Shown: one piece after another, positions 23,381 through 30,882 of the stretch
How positions within the stretch are numbered: the first letter of the stretch is position 1
Layout of the letters: each line of letters opens with the position of its first letter
Assembly: GCA_017434085.1 (NCBI GenBank)
Contig: JAFRFY010000133.1
Coordinates: forward strand, 1-46,502
DNA length: 46,502 nucleotides
Direction: 5' to 3'
Source of the DNA: Clostridia bacterium
Lineage (GTDB): Bacteria; Bacillota; Clostridia; Christensenellales; Aristaeellaceae
Notes under the pieces: model-generated
Seen by the model: only the letters and a program-made list of their open reading frames with translations
What the model was told of the DNA's origin: nothing
Database searches by the model: none
Position numbers and translations under genes: made by a program

Positions 23381-23411
23381 GGCTTCGCCCGCACGGGTCG
23401 AAGCCCTTTTT
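23381..23411 (+). terminator. Leader terminator (attenuator candidate) of proS
   Basis: GGCTTCG (23381-23387) pairs with CGAAGCC (23399-23405) around an inner CCC/GGG pair, followed by CTTTTTA. It lies about 10-40 nt after the expected transcription start and before the ribosome binding site. The leader is too short for a T-box. Confidence 0.75.
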
Positions 23412-23433
23412 ATAATTACAGGGAGGCACAGCC

Positions 23434-25161
23434 ATGAAGGTCAGAAATCTCGTTTCCAAGCGCTTCAAGGAGACCCCGGCGGACTGCCAGATCGCGTCCC
23501 AGGCGCTGATGATGCGCGGCGGGTACATCAAGCCCGTGGGCAACGGCATATTCACGCTGTTCCCGATCACCAAGCGCATCACCTCGAAGATCGAAAACAT
23601 CATCCGCGAGGAGATGAACCGCATCGACGGCCAGGAGGTGCTGTTCCCGGTGACCATGCCCGCCGATCTGTGGCGCAAGTCCGGGCGGTTCGACGCCATC
23701 GGCTCCGAGCTTCTGCGGTTCAAGGACCGCTCCGGCGCGGACATGGTGCTGGGCATGACCCACGAGGAGGCGAGCGTCCACCTGATGACCGACGTGGCCG
23801 ACTCCTACACCCAGTACCCCTTCATGATCTACCAAATCCAGACCAAGTTCCGCGACGAGCCCCGCTGCCGCGGCGGCCTGATCCGCGTGCGCGAGTTCAC
23901 CATGAAGGACGCCTACTCCTTCCACACCACCCAGGAGGACCTGGAGCAGTACTACATGCGCTGCTACGAGGCCTACAACCGCATCTACGCCCGCTGCGGC
24001 GTGCCCGAGGTGGTGGCGGTGGCCAGTGACAGCGGCATGATGGGCGGCAAGGTGAGCCACGAGTACATGCTGCTCACGGACGTGGGCGAGGACACCATCG
24101 TGCTCTGCCGCGACTGCGACTACCGCGCCAACATGGAGGCGGCCCCCTGCCTGCTGACCAACGAGCCCGGCGAGAAGGCCCCGCTTGAAAAGGTGGACAC
24201 CCCGGACTGCAAGACCATTGACGACCTGTGCGCGTTCCTGAAAATCAACGCGAAGCAGACCTGCAAGGCCGTGATGTACCAGCGCAACATGGATGATAGC
24301 TACGTGATCGTGTTCATCCGCGGCGACCTGGACGTCAACGAGACCAAGCTCCGCAACTTCTTGAAGGCCGAGGTGCACCCCGCCGTGGTCACCGAGGACA
24401 GCGGCATACACGCCGGCTTCACCGGCCCCATCGGCCTGCCCGCGGGCGTGACCGTGGTGTACGACAATTCCCTCAAGGGCATCGAGTGGTTCGCCACAGG
24501 CGCCTGCGAGGACGACAAGCACTACGTGGGCTTCAACATCGCCCGCGACGTCGGCGACGTCGAGTACGTGGACGTGGCCAAGGCCTTCGACGGCGGCATC
24601 TGCCCCGTGTGCGGCAAGCCCCACATCTACACCTCCCGCGGCATCGAGGTCGGCAACATCTTCCAGCTGGGCACCAAGTACACAGAGAGCATGGACATGA
24701 CCTATGTCGACCAGGACGGCAGCCTCAAGCACCCCATCATGGGCTGCTACGGCATCGGCGTGGGCCGGCTGGCCGCCTCCGTCTGCGAGGCGCACCGGGA
24801 CGACTACGGCCCCATCTGGCCCATCAGCATCGCCCCCTGGCACGTGCAGATCTGCTCCCTGCGCGCCGATCAGAGCGAGGTGGCGGAGACGAGCCAAAAG
24901 CTCTACGACGCCCTCACCGCCCGCGGCATCGAGGTGCTCTGGGACGACCGCCAGGTCTCCGCGGGCGTCATGTTCTCCGACGCGGACCTGTTCGGCGTGC
25001 CCCTGCGCGTGGTCGTCAGCCCCAAGGGCCTGAAGAACGGCACCATCGAGATCGCCACCCGCGATAAGTCCATGAAGGAGATCGTGCCCGCCGACCAGGC
25101 CGAGGATTTCGTGTATGATTACGTCGTGAAGGCATTGGAAAAGCTGGAGTGCCGGCTGTAA
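23434..25161 (+). CDS. proS: Prolyl-tRNA synthetase (bacterial type)
   Basis: 575 residues, the normal length for the bacterial enzyme with an inserted editing domain. Class II motif 2 is visible (QTKFRDEPRCRGGLIRVREFTMKDAYSFH) and motif 3 (GCYGIGVGRLAASVCE). The YbaK-like INS editing domain (about 235-390, TCKAVMYQRNMDDSYVIVFIRGDLDVNETKL) removes mischarged Ala-tRNA. The C-terminal anticodon-binding domain includes VLWDDRQVSAGVMFSDADLFGVPLRVVV. AGGGAGG precedes the ATG. Single-gene transcript with a terminator-like hairpin in the leader. Confidence 0.96.
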   Translation: MKVRNLVSKRFKETPADCQIASQALMMRGGYIKPVGNGIFTLFPITKRITSKIENIIREEMNRIDGQEVLFPVTMPADLWRKSGRFDAIGSELLRFKDRSGADMVLGMTHEEASVHLMTDVADSYTQYPFMIYQIQTKFRDEPRCRGGLIRVREFTMKDAYSFHTTQEDLEQYYMRCYEAYNRIYARCGVPEVVAVASDSGMMGGKVSHEYMLLTDVGEDTIVLCRDCDYRANMEAAPCLLTNEPGEKAPLEKVDTPDCKTIDDLCAFLKINAKQTCKAVMYQRNMDDSYVIVFIRGDLDVNETKLRNFLKAEVHPAVVTEDSGIHAGFTGPIGLPAGVTVVYDNSLKGIEWFATGACEDDKHYVGFNIARDVGDVEYVDVAKAFDGGICPVCGKPHIYTSRGIEVGNIFQLGTKYTESMDMTYVDQDGSLKHPIMGCYGIGVGRLAASVCEAHRDDYGPIWPISIAPWHVQICSLRADQSEVAETSQKLYDALTARGIEVLWDDRQVSAGVMFSDADLFGVPLRVVVSPKGLKNGTIEIATRDKSMKEIVPADQAEDFVYDYVVKALEKLECRL

Positions 25162-25178
25162 TTGAAAGACAATAAAGT

Positions 25179-25207
25179 GAAGCGCTTGCAATTTGCAGGC
25201 GCTTCGC
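25179..25207. terminator. Bidirectional terminator between proS and the PIN toxin gene
   Basis: GAAGCGC-TGCAA / TTGCA-GCGCTTC inverted repeat (25179-25207, one bulged base per arm) with T-rich tails on both sides. Confidence 0.8.
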
Positions 25208-25211
25208 TTAT

Positions 25212-25610
25212 TTACATATAGGCTTCAATGTACTGTGCGGGCGTGAGGATGTCGGGATAATCCACATTGACGCCCGCAAAGTCCTTGTCGCCCGTGACCA
25301 GCACGTCGATGCCGTTTGTCATGGCGGTGTAGAGGACGGGATAGTCCTTTTCATCCCGGATGTCAAACAGGTCGCGCGCCATCTGCAAGGGTGTACAGAC
25401 GAGTTCGAACCGCATTTCCTCCAGCAGCTTTTCGACGATCATCGTCTTCTGAGGGAACTTTCGCGCGACGACTGCCCTGAGCTCGTCAACGACGAAGGAG
25501 GACAATACCAGCGTATGCCGGGAGACGATGTCCGTCAGCACGCCGGCGACCAGGGATTTCGGGAAGAGCAGCGCGGAGACGAGCACGTTCGTATCAACCA
25601 TGACGCGCAT
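25212..25610 (-). CDS. PIN-domain toxin (VapC-like)
   Basis: 132 residues from the ATG at 25610. PIN nuclease features: VDTNVLVSALLFP with the first acidic residue, a conserved Glu (SFVVDELRAVV), and DEKDYPVL...TNGIDVLVTGDKDF with the later Asp residues. It resembles the COG1569 branch (putative toxin component, PIN family), in which RNA cleavage is assumed. The start overlaps the end of the upstream antitoxin gene by 17 nt, the usual toxin-antitoxin layout. Confidence 0.87.
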   Translation of the reverse strand: MRVMVDTNVLVSALLFPKSLVAGVLTDIVSRHTLVLSSFVVDELRAVVARKFPQKTMIVEKLLEEMRFELVCTPLQMARDLFDIRDEKDYPVLYTAMTNGIDVLVTGDKDFAGVNVDYPDILTPAQYIEAYM

Positions 25611-25860
25611 CGTGTCTCTCCTGTCGGAACTGGCGCAGCATTTCGACCACGTCATCCTCGTCATTCAGCCCGGCGCGCTCCGCTTCTCCGGCGAAGGCGG
25701 CCTGGGCGCGCTGTATGGCCTCCATGCTTGAATTGACCATGAGGATCTGACCGTTCTGTTCCAGAAAAAGCACCTTGTCGCCCTCCCGCAGGCCAAGCGC
25801 CTTGCGGATGCCGATGGGGATGGTGATCTGGCCCTTGCTTGTAACCTTTGCGATCTCCAT
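25594..25860 (-). CDS. AbrB/SpoVT-type antitoxin (VapB-like)
   Basis: 88 residues. N-terminal swapped-hairpin AbrB domain (MEIAKVTSKGQITIPIGIRKALGLREGDKVLFLEQNGQILMVN) binds DNA; the acidic C-terminal tail (EDDVVEMLRQFRQERHD) would neutralise the toxin. TAAGGAGG precedes the ATG. First gene of the pair; it probably represses its own promoter at 25897-25926. Confidence 0.88.
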   Translation of the reverse strand: MEIAKVTSKGQITIPIGIRKALGLREGDKVLFLEQNGQILMVNSSMEAIQRAQAAFAGEAERAGLNDEDDVVEMLRQFRQERHDARHG

Positions 25861-25896
25861 GGCTGCGCCTCCTTACATTCCTTACCTTCTGCTGTC

Positions 25897-25926
25897 ATTA
25901 TAGCGCAAGGCGGGAGGCGCTGTCAA
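25897..25926 (-). promoter_or_regulatory. Promoter of the VapBC-like pair
   Basis: Minus-strand TTGACA (plus 25921-25926), 18-nt spacer, TATAAT (plus 25897-25902). It starts 8 bp after the isocitrate dehydrogenase stop. Confidence 0.88.
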
Positions 25927-25933
25927 GGGCGCA

Positions 25934-27043
25934 TCACAGCATCTCGATCAGCTTATCCGCATACGCCTCGGCGGTCATTTCGCGGGGCTTATCGCCGACG
26001 GCGTCGAGGGCTTTATCCAGCCTGGCGGCGGGCTCGGTGCGGGCGATATGCCTGAGCAGCATGGCGGCGGCGCGGAGTATGGAGGCGGGGTTGGCGAAGG
26101 CGCCGCGACCGGTCTCGATCATGCGGGGCGCGGAGCCGTGGATGGCCTCGAACATGGCGTACTGGTCGCCGATGTTGGCGCTGCCGGCGGTGCCCACGCC
26201 GCCCTGGATCTGGGCGGCCTCGTCGGTGATGATGTCGCCGTAGAGGTTGGGCAGCAGGAACACCTGGAACCTGGAGCGTATGTTCTCGTCCACCAGCTTG
26301 GCGGTCATGATGTCGATGTACCAGTCCTCGACCTCGATGCCGGGGTACTCGGCGGCGACCTCATGGCACAGCGCGGAGAACATGCCGTCGGTCTTCTTCA
26401 TGATGTTGGCCTTGGTGACGATGGCCACGTAATTCTTGCCGTTGTTCTTCGCGTACTCGAAGGCCGCGCGGGCGATGCGCTTCGTGCCGGGGACGGTGGT
26501 GACCTTGAAGTCCATGGTCAGCATGCCGGGCACCTCGATGCCCTGGCTGCCCAGCGCGTACTCGCCCTCGGTGTTCTCGCGGAAGAATATCCAGTCGATG
26601 TTTTTATCCGGCACGGACACCGGGCGCACGTTGGCGTAGAGGTCCAGCGCCCGGCGCATGGCTACGTTGGCGGACTCCATGGTGCCGCCCTTGGGGGTCT
26701 CGGTGGGGCCCTTCAGAAGCACGTCGCAGGTCATGATCTCCGCGAGGATGTCCTTCGGGATGGCCTCGCCCTTCGCGAGGCGGTTTTCGATGGTCAGGCC
26801 CTCGATGGGCTTGAGGATGATGCTGCCCGCGGCGATCTCGTCATTCAAGAGGGCCTGCAGCACCCGCATGCTCTGGCCGGTGATGATGGGGCCGATGCCG
26901 TCGCCGTCGATCACGCCCACGGTGACCGTGGGCAGGGCCTTGAAATCCTTGGCGGGGGCGGCGTTCTGCATGCGCTCGGTGCGCGCGAGCTGGGCCTCGA
27001 GGAGTTCGCGGTAGTGCTGAACTGCGTTGTCGATAGTAGTCAT
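25934..27043 (-). CDS. NAD-dependent isocitrate dehydrogenase family enzyme
   Basis: 369 residues of the isocitrate/isopropylmalate dehydrogenase family. GDGIGPIITGQSMRVL at the N-terminus, substrate-site stretch KGGTMESANVAMRRALDLYANVRPV, FFRENTEGEYALGSQG, Lys/Asp catalytic region NLYGDIITDEAAQIQGGVGTAGSANIG, and the nucleotide loop EAIHGSAPR. The operon with a citrate synthase-like gene makes isocitrate the likely substrate (isocitrate to 2-oxoglutarate, feeding glutamate) rather than isopropylmalate. A ~40-residue N-terminal extension precedes the Rossmann part. CGGAGGAAACACC lies before the ATG. Third gene of the operon. Confidence 0.88.
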   Translation of the reverse strand: MTTIDNAVQHYRELLEAQLARTERMQNAAPAKDFKALPTVTVGVIDGDGIGPIITGQSMRVLQALLNDEIAAGSIILKPIEGLTIENRLAKGEAIPKDILAEIMTCDVLLKGPTETPKGGTMESANVAMRRALDLYANVRPVSVPDKNIDWIFFRENTEGEYALGSQGIEVPGMLTMDFKVTTVPGTKRIARAAFEYAKNNGKNYVAIVTKANIMKKTDGMFSALCHEVAAEYPGIEVEDWYIDIMTAKLVDENIRSRFQVFLLPNLYGDIITDEAAQIQGGVGTAGSANIGDQYAMFEAIHGSAPRMIETGRGAFANPASILRAAAMLLRHIARTEPAARLDKALDAVGDKPREMTAEAYADKLIEML

Positions 27044-27063
27044 GGTGTTTCCTCCGTTGTGAT

Positions 27064-27711
27064 TTACTTCTCCTGCCCGTTCAGGGCGCGGTCGATAGCG
27101 TTTTCGATGTGCTGGCGCATCTTCTCCACGGCCAGGTCGGCGTTGCGGGCGGTGATGGCCTCCAGTATGGCCCGGTGCTCCTGCACGGAGTTCCTGGCGC
27201 GCAGGGGGGCCTGCAGCGCGTTGTGCCTATACTGCTGTATCTTCTTGTGCAGCGGGGCCAGCGTATCCTGCAGCACCCGGCTGCCGCAGCCGGCGTATAT
27301 GATCTCGTGGAACTGGCCGTCCAGCGCGCGCAGGTGGTCCACGTCGCCCCGGGTCAGGTAGAACTCCTGGAAATCCACGGCCTCGTTGAGCTCCTTGCGG
27401 TTGTCCTCGGTCATGTTGGCGATGAAGCCCCGCACCGCCAGCTCCTCGATGCGCAGGCGGATCTCGGACATATCGAGGTAGTCCTTCGGGGTGATGCCCA
27501 GCACCATGGTGCCCTTCGGGGTGTCCTCGATGAGGTGCTCCTGAAACAGGCGGCGCAGCGCCTCGCGCACCGGCGTGCGGCTCACGCCCAGCTCCGAGCA
27601 CAGCTGGAGCTCCGTGATGATCTCGCCGCGCTGGTACTTGCCGCTCAAAATATCCGTCTCGAGGTGCTCGAACACCTGATCCGACAGGGAAACGGTCTTG
27701 TAATCCATCAT
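27064..27711 (-). CDS. GntR-family (FCD-type) transcriptional regulator
   Basis: 215 residues. Winged helix with the GntR signature (GEIITELQLCSELGVSRTPVREALRRLFQEHLI, about 28-60) and a helical FCD ligand domain whose metal or acid-binding His residues are visible (LDGQFHEIIYAG, VQEHRAILEAI). FCD regulators sense small carboxylates. It lies between citrate synthase-like and isocitrate dehydrogenase genes in one operon, so a TCA acid such as citrate is a reasonable ligand guess, and it probably regulates this operon. AGGAGG lies 9 nt before the ATG at 27711. Confidence 0.9.
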   Translation of the reverse strand: MMDYKTVSLSDQVFEHLETDILSGKYQRGEIITELQLCSELGVSRTPVREALRRLFQEHLIEDTPKGTMVLGITPKDYLDMSEIRLRIEELAVRGFIANMTEDNRKELNEAVDFQEFYLTRGDVDHLRALDGQFHEIIYAGCGSRVLQDTLAPLHKKIQQYRHNALQAPLRARNSVQEHRAILEAITARNADLAVEKMRQHIENAIDRALNGQEK

Positions 27712-27735
27712 ATCCTTAAACCTCCTGTTCTGGGG

Positions 27736-29112
27736 TCACAGCCTCTTGTATTTGCCGAAGCTCAGCGCCTCGATCTTCGCCTCCAGCTCGTCGTTGGAGA
27801 GGGAGGTCTGCCGACCGCCGGCGTACTCGGCGTCGATCCAGTCCTTGAGATGTATGACCAGCTCGGACTTCTTGTCCACCTGCTCGTCGCCCTCCAGGCC
27901 GTAGTTGTCGTTGATCCAGTAGGCGATGCCCGCCAGGCCGCTGGCCTTGCCGATCATCACTGAGGGGGAGCGGCCCAGTATCTTGTTGGTGTTGAAGATG
28001 GTGTACACCTCGGCGTCCTTCAAAAGGCCGTCGGCGTGGATGCCCGCCCGGGTGGTGTTGAACTGACGGCCCACGAAGGGGGTCATCACCGGGATGTCGT
28101 AGCCGATCTCGTCCCGGAAGTAGCGGGCGATGTCGGTGATGGCGGTGGGGTCCATGCCGTCGAGCGAGCCGCGCAGGCTGGCGTACTCCATCACCATGGC
28201 CTCCAGCGGTATGTTGCCGGTGCGCTCGCCGATGCCCAAGAGCGAGCAGTTTACGCCGCACGCGCCGTACAGCCAGGCGGTGGAGGCGTTGGCCACGGCC
28301 TTGTAGAAATCGTTGTGGCCGTGCCACTCCAGCATCTCGCTGGGCACGTCGGAGTAGTGCTGCAGGCCGTATATGATGCCCGGCACGCTGCGGGGCAGCG
28401 CGACCTCGGAGTAGGGCACGCCGTAGCCCATGGTGTCGCAGGCGCGGATCTTCACCGGGATGCCGGCGTCCTGGCTCATCTCCTGCAGGGCGTTGACGAA
28501 GGGCACCACGAAGCCGTAGAAGTCCGCCCGGGTGATGTCCTCCAGGTGGCAGCGGGGCATGACCCCGGCCTCGAAGGCGTCCGCGACGGTCTTGAGATAG
28601 TATTCCATGCACTGCTTGCGGCTCATCTGCATCTTCTTGAAGATGTGGTAGTCGCTGCAGGACACCAGTATGCCCGTCTCGCGGATGCCCAGGTCCTTCA
28701 CCAGCTTGAAGTCGTCCCGGGTGGCGCGTATCCAGGTGGTGATCTCCGGGAAGCGGTAGCCCAGGTCCATGCAGCGGGCGATGGCCTCCCGGTCCTTCTC
28801 GGAGTAGACGAAGAACTCGGTCTGCCGGATGACGCCGTAGGGGCCGCCTAAGCGGGCCATCAGCTTGTAGAGGTCCACGATCTGCCTGACCGTGTAGGGC
28901 TCCACCGACTGCTGCCCGTCCCGGAATGAGGTGTCCGTGATCCAGATGTCCTCCGGCATGCCCATCGGCACGCGCCGGTGGTTGAACGCCACGCGGGGGA
29001 TCTCGTCATAGGGATAGATGTCCCGGTACAGGTTCGGGTTCGGAACATCCTGCAATGAATATTTGTACTGCTTCTGTTCCAGCAGGTTGGTCTTGTTGGA
29101 CATTTCCAGCAT
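27736..29112 (-). CDS. Re-type citrate synthase / homocitrate synthase family protein
   Basis: 458 residues of the HMGL-like TIM-barrel family (isopropylmalate, homocitrate and Re-citrate synthases). WITDTSFRDGQQSVEPYT carries the D-RDG metal motif; ACDTMGYGVPYSE, LEWHGHNDFYKAVANAS and GERTGNIPLEAMVMEY match the barrel; GRQFNTTRAGIHADG marks the catalytic lid. Its close resemblance to the Re-citrate synthase of Clostridium kluyveri (from memory), and the adjacent isocitrate dehydrogenase, favour citrate formation from oxaloacetate and acetyl-CoA. Homocitrate synthase is the alternative. GAGGAGAT precedes the ATG. First gene of the three-gene operon; aconitase is not in the window. Confidence 0.83.
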   Translation of the reverse strand: MLEMSNKTNLLEQKQYKYSLQDVPNPNLYRDIYPYDEIPRVAFNHRRVPMGMPEDIWITDTSFRDGQQSVEPYTVRQIVDLYKLMARLGGPYGVIRQTEFFVYSEKDREAIARCMDLGYRFPEITTWIRATRDDFKLVKDLGIRETGILVSCSDYHIFKKMQMSRKQCMEYYLKTVADAFEAGVMPRCHLEDITRADFYGFVVPFVNALQEMSQDAGIPVKIRACDTMGYGVPYSEVALPRSVPGIIYGLQHYSDVPSEMLEWHGHNDFYKAVANASTAWLYGACGVNCSLLGIGERTGNIPLEAMVMEYASLRGSLDGMDPTAITDIARYFRDEIGYDIPVMTPFVGRQFNTTRAGIHADGLLKDAEVYTIFNTNKILGRSPSVMIGKASGLAGIAYWINDNYGLEGDEQVDKKSELVIHLKDWIDAEYAGGRQTSLSNDELEAKIEALSFGKYKRL

Positions 29113-29161
29113 GGTCTCATCTCCTCAGATCGCTTTAATGGGGTGACGTAATTTAGGTATT

Positions 29162-29190
29162 ATTGTATACACGGATGCAGGGATTGTCAA
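29162..29190 (-). promoter_or_regulatory. Promoter of the citrate synthase-gntR-isocitrate dehydrogenase operon
   Basis: Minus-strand TTGACA (plus 29185-29190), 17-nt spacer, TACAAT (plus 29162-29167), about 45 bp ahead of the first start codon. Confidence 0.85.
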
Positions 29191-29246
29191 TAGCGTTTGC
29201 CGATTCTTAATGAAAACTCCCCGCGGCGTTACCCTTCAGCGTATAG

Positions 29247-29459
29247 ATCGGGCGATGAGGGCATCGCCCCTACGATTTTACCGTGCCGTGCAGATCGGGC
29301 GATGAGGGCATCGCCCCTACGATTTTACCGTGCCGTGCAGATCGGGCGATGAGGGCATCGCCCCTACGATTTTACCGTGCCGTACAGATCGGGCGATGAG
29401 GGCATCGCCCCTACGCCTCGCAACGAGGTTTTTCCGTAGGGGCGATGCCCTTATCGCCC
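29247..29459. repeat. Tandem array of a 47-bp unit containing the 24-bp palindrome
   Basis: Units start at 29247, 29294 and 29341 and are identical but for one base in the third; a fourth (29388) is cut short after the palindrome. An inverted copy (29436-29459, with CTTATC for CTCATC) closes the array. All lie between two minus-strand transcripts. Confidence 0.92.
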
Positions 29460-29486
29460 GGACTTCATAAAATGAACGGTGAATGA

Positions 29487-29512
29487 AAACGCCCCGCGGC
29501 AGGTGCGCGGGG
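29487..29512 (-). terminator. Terminator after the VOC gene
   Basis: On the minus strand CCCCGCG/CGCGGGG (plus 29492-29498 and 29506-29512) with a 7-nt loop, followed by CGTTTTC. Confidence 0.8.
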
Positions 29513-29532
29513 AGGGGAGGAAGGGGGGTGAT

Positions 29533-29913
29533 TTACAGGTACTGGTTGAACTCCAGCTTTTCCCGGTTGGGGCCCAGTATGGTGAAGTATTTGACGCCGT
29601 TGGTCCAGAAGGGGAGCTGGCCCTCCTCGATGACCTCGAGCTTCATGGCGTCGGCGATGCGGCGGGCCTCGTCGACGTCGGTGACATTGATGGCGATGTG
29701 GTCCACCGCGCCGGCCTGTCCGACGGCCCTGCCGTTCTGGTAGGTCTCGACGGTCAAATCGCCCAGCCGGAGAAAGGCCACCAGCTCGCCGTTGTTGTCG
29801 GCGCGATGGGCTACCTCAAAGCCCAGGGCGGTGTAGAAGCGGATGGTCGCCTCGATGTCGTTGGTGGGCACGCCGATGTGCTGAAGCCCCGTTGCGATTT
29901 TTGAAAATGCCAT
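29533..29913 (-). CDS. VOC-superfamily (glyoxalase-like) protein
   Basis: 126 residues, one glyoxalase/bleomycin-resistance unit pair. Candidate metal ligands: His in LQHIGVPTND, Glu in LTVETYQ, His in VDHIAINVTD and Glu in REKLEFNQYL, the H-E-H-E order of glyoxalase I-type metal enzymes. Could act on methylglyoxal conjugates or an epimerase-like substrate; unspecified. AAAGGAGG precedes the ATG. 18 nt downstream of lgt, so probably co-transcribed. Confidence 0.85.
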   Translation of the reverse strand: MAFSKIATGLQHIGVPTNDIEATIRFYTALGFEVAHRADNNGELVAFLRLGDLTVETYQNGRAVGQAGAVDHIAINVTDVDEARRIADAMKLEVIEEGQLPFWTNGVKYFTILGPNREKLEFNQYL

Positions 29914-29931
29914 GTGAAAGCCTCCTTTGTA

Positions 29932-30723
29932 TCACTCGCCCCCCCGGTTTCGGGGGATATTCTTATCTTTTACGCGCCTTGCGAGCAGTATCGCCGCGCA
30001 GGCGACGGCGGCCAGCACGCTCAGCGCCTGGGAGACGCGCACGCTCCCCCAGTACAGGCTGTCCGTGCGCAGGCCCTCCACCAGCGCGCGCTCCACAGCG
30101 TAGAGCAGCACGTAGGTGAAGAACGTGTCGCCGGGGCGCCTGAACAGGCCCCTGCGCTCGGCCAAGAGCAGTATGATCACGATCAGCAGGCACCACACGG
30201 ATTCGTAGATGAACGTGGCGTAGTGCCACAGGCCGTCGGCGCGTATGAACACCGCCACGGGGAAGCGCCGCATCCAGTCCGCGGCGACGGCGCGCCCGTA
30301 GGCCTCCTGGTTGAAGAAGTTGCCCCAGCGCCCGACGGCCTGCCCCAGCGCGAAGGACGGGGCGACCAGGTCGGCCAGCGTCAGAAAGCGCAGGCCCTTT
30401 ATACGGGCGTAGATCAGCCCCGCCGCGAGGCCCCCCAGTATGCCGCCGTAGATGGCCAGCCCGCCCTCCCAGACGTAGAGCGCGGAGAGGGGGTCGGCGG
30501 CGTAGTCCGCCCAGGAGAAGAGCACGTAGTACAGCCGCGCGCCGACGATGGCCGCGGGCACGCCGCACAGGGCCAGGTCGATCACGGTGTCCTTCGGCAG
30601 GCCGAATTGCCGCTCCCGGCGCAGGGCCAGCAGTATGCCCAGGCCGATGCCCAGCGCGATCAGCAGGCCGTACCAGCGCACGGACAGGCCGAGGATCGAA
30701 AAGCCGGTGGAATAGAATCGCAT
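29932..30723 (-). CDS. lgt: Prolipoprotein diacylglyceryl transferase
   Basis: 263 residues, about seven membrane helices. It transfers diacylglycerol to the lipobox Cys of prolipoproteins. The Lgt signature GRWGNFFNQEAYG (with the catalytic-region Asn/Glu) is intact, as are VRWYGLLIALG near the N-terminus (the YGLLIALG motif), GGLAIYGGILGG, and the C-terminal Arg/Glu region VERALVEGLRTDSLYWG. It works with LspA (35.7 kb) on lipoproteins such as the MBL lipoprotein at 14.2 kb. AGAGG precedes the ATG. Confidence 0.95.
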   Translation of the reverse strand: MRFYSTGFSILGLSVRWYGLLIALGIGLGILLALRRERQFGLPKDTVIDLALCGVPAAIVGARLYYVLFSWADYAADPLSALYVWEGGLAIYGGILGGLAAGLIYARIKGLRFLTLADLVAPSFALGQAVGRWGNFFNQEAYGRAVAADWMRRFPVAVFIRADGLWHYATFIYESVWCLLIVIILLLAERRGLFRRPGDTFFTYVLLYAVERALVEGLRTDSLYWGSVRVSQALSVLAAVACAAILLARRVKDKNIPRNRGGE

Positions 30724-30761
30724 ATCGCAGCCTCTTTGACGGTTATTCCCTGAATGATAAC

Positions 30762-30791
30762 ATTATAATCTCAAAAGCACGAAAAAGTCAA
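30762..30791 (-). promoter_or_regulatory. Promoter of lgt
   Basis: Minus-strand TTGACT (plus 30786-30791), 18-nt spacer, TATAAT (plus 30762-30767). Confidence 0.82.
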
Positions 30792-30801
30792 CATAACCGC
30801 A

Positions 30802-30830
30802 TTGCATCTGCCTGGATTGTGGCGTATAAT
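30802..30830 (+). promoter_or_regulatory. Promoter of the hlyD-like/ylm operon
   Basis: TTGCAT (30802-30807), 17-nt spacer, TATAAT (30825-30830). Divergent from the lgt promoter; the -35 boxes are only 10 bp apart. Confidence 0.82.
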
Positions 30831-30882
30831 ATAGAATACCATGGTTATGCTATGACTATTATACACGAACGGGGCGTGGGCT

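Noticed and set aside
23365..23433. T-box riboswitch upstream of proS
   Set aside because: The leader is under 70 nt and lacks a Stem I and the T-box sequence; only a small terminator-like hairpin is seen.
25934..27043. 3-isopropylmalate dehydrogenase (leuB)
   Set aside because: The sequence alone does not exclude it, but there are no leuC/leuD genes and the operon partner is a citrate synthase-like enzyme, so isocitrate dehydrogenase fits better.
29247..29414. CRISPR array
   Set aside because: The 47-bp units are almost identical along their full length, with no variable spacers, and no cas gene is present. It is a simple tandem duplication of a palindrome.
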